From Haloferula helveola (GTDB lineage Bacteria > Verrucomicrobiota > Verrucomicrobiia > Verrucomicrobiales > Akkermansiaceae), in the NCBI RefSeq assembly GCF_037076345.1, contig NZ_AP024702.1:5022001-5086000 (forward strand): DNA of 64,000 bases. The letters are read 5' to 3'. Below the pieces are notes generated by a model that made no database searches, was not told where the DNA came from, and saw nothing but the letters and a program-made list of their open reading frames with translations. Below, piece by piece: positions 62,140 through 64,000 of this stretch (positions are counted from its first letter, which is position 1; the number at the start of each line of letters is the position of its first letter). A program made the position numbers and the translations under genes.

Positions 62140-63072
62140 TCAATCCCGACGCGTCAGCTCGACAAACACATCCTCGAGCGTGGCGACGCGGCGGTAGAGG
62201 GTCCGCATGGACCAGCCGTTCTGGGCGACCAGTTCCTGGATCCGCTCGCGGGCGTCGGTGCCGGAATCGACAAGAATCTCGAACTGGTGCCAGCCGTCCT
62301 CGACGCCCTCGTGGGTCACGCGCTTGACGTGGTCGAGGCGCGAGATCGCTCCGGTGACGACTTCCGGGTCGGCCGCGATTTCTGCGATTACCTTGCCGGC
62401 GGCGCGCATGCCTTCGACAAGGTTGGTCGGCGTGTCCTGGGCGCGGACGCGGCCGCCATCGATGATGATCACGCGGCCGCAGACCATTTCCACCTCGCTG
62501 AGGATGTGGGTGGAAAGGAGGATCGTGTGCTTCTCGCCGAGGCGGCGGATGAGTTCGCGGATCTGGCGGATCTGGTTCGGGTCGAGGCCGTTGGTCGGCT
62601 CGTCGAGGATGAGCAGGTCGGGCGAGTGGACCAGGGCGTCGGCAAGGCCGACCCGCTGGCGGAAGCCTTTCGAGAGCACGCGGATCATCTTCCGCCGCAC
62701 CGTTTCAAGACCGCAGGTCTCGATCACCTCGTTGACCCGGGTCCGTGCGTCGCGGTTCGACAGCCCCTTCAGCCGGGCGCGAAACTTGAGATACTCGCGG
62801 ACGCGCATGTCGTCGTAGAGGGGCACGTTTTCCGGCATGTAGCCGATCCGGCGGCGGGCGCCGATCGAGTTGCGGAAGACGTCGCAGCCCCCGACCTCGA
62901 TGCTGCCGGAGGTCGGCGGCAGGTAGCCGGTGAGCATCCGCATCGTGGTCGTCTTGCCGGCGCCGTTGGGTCCGAGAAAGCCGACGATCTCACCCTTGCC
63001 GACCGAGAAGGAAACGTCGCGGACGGCGGTATGGCGGGCGAAGCGTTTCGTCAGGTCGCGGACTTCGATCAT
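62140..63072 (-). CDS. ABC transporter ATP-binding protein, ABC-2/GldA type
   Basis: 310 aa. Walker A FLGPNGAGKTT lies near residue 33, a variant signature LSKGFRQRVGLADAL near 137 (Lys in place of the second Gly), and Walker B LLILDEPTNGLDPNQ near 156. From about residue 220 there is the extra C-terminal domain typical of ABC-2 export ATPases such as GldA. Such ATPases serve gliding motility or envelope export. The matching permease is not on the minus strand downstream, where the heme protein gene follows after 33 bp. It is divergent from sucA. Confidence 0.87.
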   Translation of the reverse strand: MIEVRDLTKRFARHTAVRDVSFSVGKGEIVGFLGPNGAGKTTTMRMLTGYLPPTSGSIEVGGCDVFRNSIGARRRIGYMPENVPLYDDMRVREYLKFRARLKGLSNRDARTRVNEVIETCGLETVRRKMIRVLSKGFRQRVGLADALVHSPDLLILDEPTNGLDPNQIRQIRELIRRLGEKHTILLSTHILSEVEMVCGRVIIIDGGRVRAQDTPTNLVEGMRAAGKVIAEIAADPEVVTGAISRLDHVKRVTHEGVEDGWHQFEILVDSGTDARERIQELVAQNGWSMRTLYRRVATLEDVFVELTRRD

Positions 63073-63119
63073 ATTGGGCAGCGGATCTTGATTTTCCGGT
63101 GGAAATCGGCCCTGTGCGG

Positions 63120-63148
63120 TTGACGCAATCGGGCACGCCCCTTACCTA
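63120..63148 (+). promoter_or_regulatory. Weak candidate promoter of sucA
   Basis: TTGACG (five of six) and TACCTA (weak) separated by 17 bp, in the 143-bp divergent gap, about 68 bp before the sucA ATG. The -35 box is good and the -10 poor. Confidence 0.25.
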
Positions 63149-63215
63149 AGCGCTGCGCGTCCGGGGCCAAGCTGTAATTTTCCGCCCGCCCGGCGGCCAC
63201 TCGAATCCATTGCTC

Positions 63216-64000
63216 ATGAAATCGTCGGTATCCGCCCGCCTGAACGCGGACCTTCTGGAGGAAAAATACGCCCAGTGGAGCGAGGACCCACAGTCGGTCG
63301 AGCCGACATGGGCTGCCTTCTTCGAAGGTTTCGAACTCGGGAACGCCCAGCCGAAACGCCGGGGTGCCGAGGAATCCGCACCGGGTGCCGGACCCGCGAC
63401 CGACCTCGCGTTCTACGGAAAGGTCGTCAGCCTCGTCTACAACTACCGGACGCTCGGTCACACGCAGGCCGACATCAACCCGATCGGCGAGCCCGAGCGG
63501 AACCCGCGTTTGGAACTCGACCAGTTCGGCTTCACCGAGGCCGATCTCGACCGCGAGGCGTCGAACCCATTCTTCCGCAACGGCGAGAAGATGAAGCTGC
63601 GCGAGATGATCGCGGCGATGGAGAAGACCTACTCGGGCTACATCGGCTTCGAGTTCATGCACATTCACAACACGACGGTGCGCCACTGGGTCCGCGAGCG
63701 GATCGAGCAGCACGCGCGTCGTGAGGCGGACCCTTCCGATCGCAAAGTCCAGGCGCTGAAGTGGCTGCTCGAGTCCGAGTCGTTCGAAAGTTTCCTCGGC
63801 AAGAAGTTCCTCGGTGAGAAGCGCTTCTCGCTGGAGGGTGGCGAGGGCTCGATGGTGATCCTCAACGCGATCCTCGGCGCTTGCCCCGGGTCGGAGGTCC
63901 TCGAGATCGAAATGGGCATGGCACACCGCGGCCGGCTCAACGTGCTGGCGAACTTCGTCGCCAAGTCGCTGCCGACAATCCTCTACGAGTTCACGCCGAA
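63216..64000 (+). CDS. sucA: 2-oxoglutarate dehydrogenase E1 component, N-terminal part (cut by window end)
   Basis: About 261 residues are visible from the ATG at 63216 and the frame is still open at base 64000. The N-terminus (LLEEKYAQWSEDPQSVEPTW) is the E1o helix that binds the E2 subunit. GKVVSLVYNYRTLGHTQADINPIG, GFEFMHIHNTTVRHWVRERIE and LEIEMGMAHRGRLNVLANF are hallmarks of OdhA/SucA. The enzyme uses thiamine diphosphate to decarboxylate 2-oxoglutarate in the TCA cycle. The catalytic domain lies beyond the window, so completeness cannot be judged. No clear ribosome site was seen; divergent from the ABC ATPase. Confidence 0.93.
   Translation, partial: MKSSVSARLNADLLEEKYAQWSEDPQSVEPTWAAFFEGFELGNAQPKRRGAEESAPGAGPATDLAFYGKVVSLVYNYRTLGHTQADINPIGEPERNPRLELDQFGFTEADLDREASNPFFRNGEKMKLREMIAAMEKTYSGYIGFEFMHIHNTTVRHWVRERIEQHARREADPSDRKVQALKWLLESESFESFLGKKFLGEKRFSLEGGEGSMVILNAILGACPGSEVLEIEMGMAHRGRLNVLANFVAKSLPTILYEFTP

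Overview
The window is a GC-rich chromosomal segment that reads like a Verrucomicrobiota bacterium, close to the Luteolibacter/Haloferula/Akkermansiaceae group (inferred from gene content; no rRNA is present). Pointers are a very large Cys-X2-Cys-His protein of the PVC heme-binding/dehydrogenase type, a DUF1080 protein, a PEP-CTERM protein, an ECF sigma factor overlapping a Ser/Thr kinase with WD40 repeats, and a TGTTC-N4-GAACA operator (the LexA motif reported for Verrucomicrobia) in front of the imuA-imuB-dnaE2 mutasome operon. Genes are densely packed. Many neighbours overlap by 4 bp, and several convergent pairs touch or overlap at their 3' ends.

Layout. 1-4.9 kb: retropepsin-like protease (5' end outside the window), membrane protein with inactive transglutaminase plus 7 TM helices, RimK-like ATP-grasp ligase and a LolD-type ABC ATPase, convergent with a HupE-like membrane protein. 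4.9-6.8 kb: dihydroorotase and a DUF2314 lipoprotein. 6.9-14.2 kb, minus strand: parA, then the cell-shape operon mreB-mreC-mreD-mrdA-rng. 14.2-20.8 kb: SWIM/SNF2 helicase, trpF, and a UvrA with half of its first zinc module missing. 20.8-27.8 kb: ECF sigma/anti-sigma-like/PDZ cluster, ECF sigma plus WD40 kinase, PEP-CTERM protein. 28-31.1 kb: citramalate synthase, DUF1080 and DUF2167 proteins. 31.2-37.7 kb, minus: tatD-LexA box-imuA-imuB-dnaE2. 37.7-42.6 kb, minus: RidA, M23 peptidase, small secreted protein, transaldolase, and a TM-anchored protein with squalene-cyclase-type repeats. 42.8-48 kb: pseudopilin, tRNA-Leu(UAA), and an iron-type ABC importer in one operon. 48-53.5 kb: rhamnose catabolism (rhaB, DeoR regulator, bifunctional rhamnulose-1-P aldolase/dehydrogenase, hydroxypyruvate-isomerase-like enzyme). 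53.5-64 kb: MsrB lipoprotein, MazG-like pyrophosphohydrolase, HEIVH metalloprotein, gspE-gspF, the PVC heme protein, ABC-2 type ATPase, and the start of sucA, cut by the window edge.

The most unusual content is a set of palindromic repeats. One family has arms of five 7-bp units. It lies in frame inside imuB as a complete inverted pair, and a single 5-heptad arm of it lies in frame inside dnaE2, so both mutasome proteins carry a related linker peptide. A second family (two hairpins plus a conserved tail) is in frame inside dnaE2 and also fills the imuB-dnaE2 gap in the same reading phase. There the two genes share a frame and are separated by one UGA. An AT-rich element with the same heptad-arm design fills the RidA-M23 gap, and a REPIN-like element with four hairpins fills the gspF-heme-protein gap.

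Limits: all calls rest on reading the sequence and family memory. No similarity search, structure prediction or motif statistics was run.
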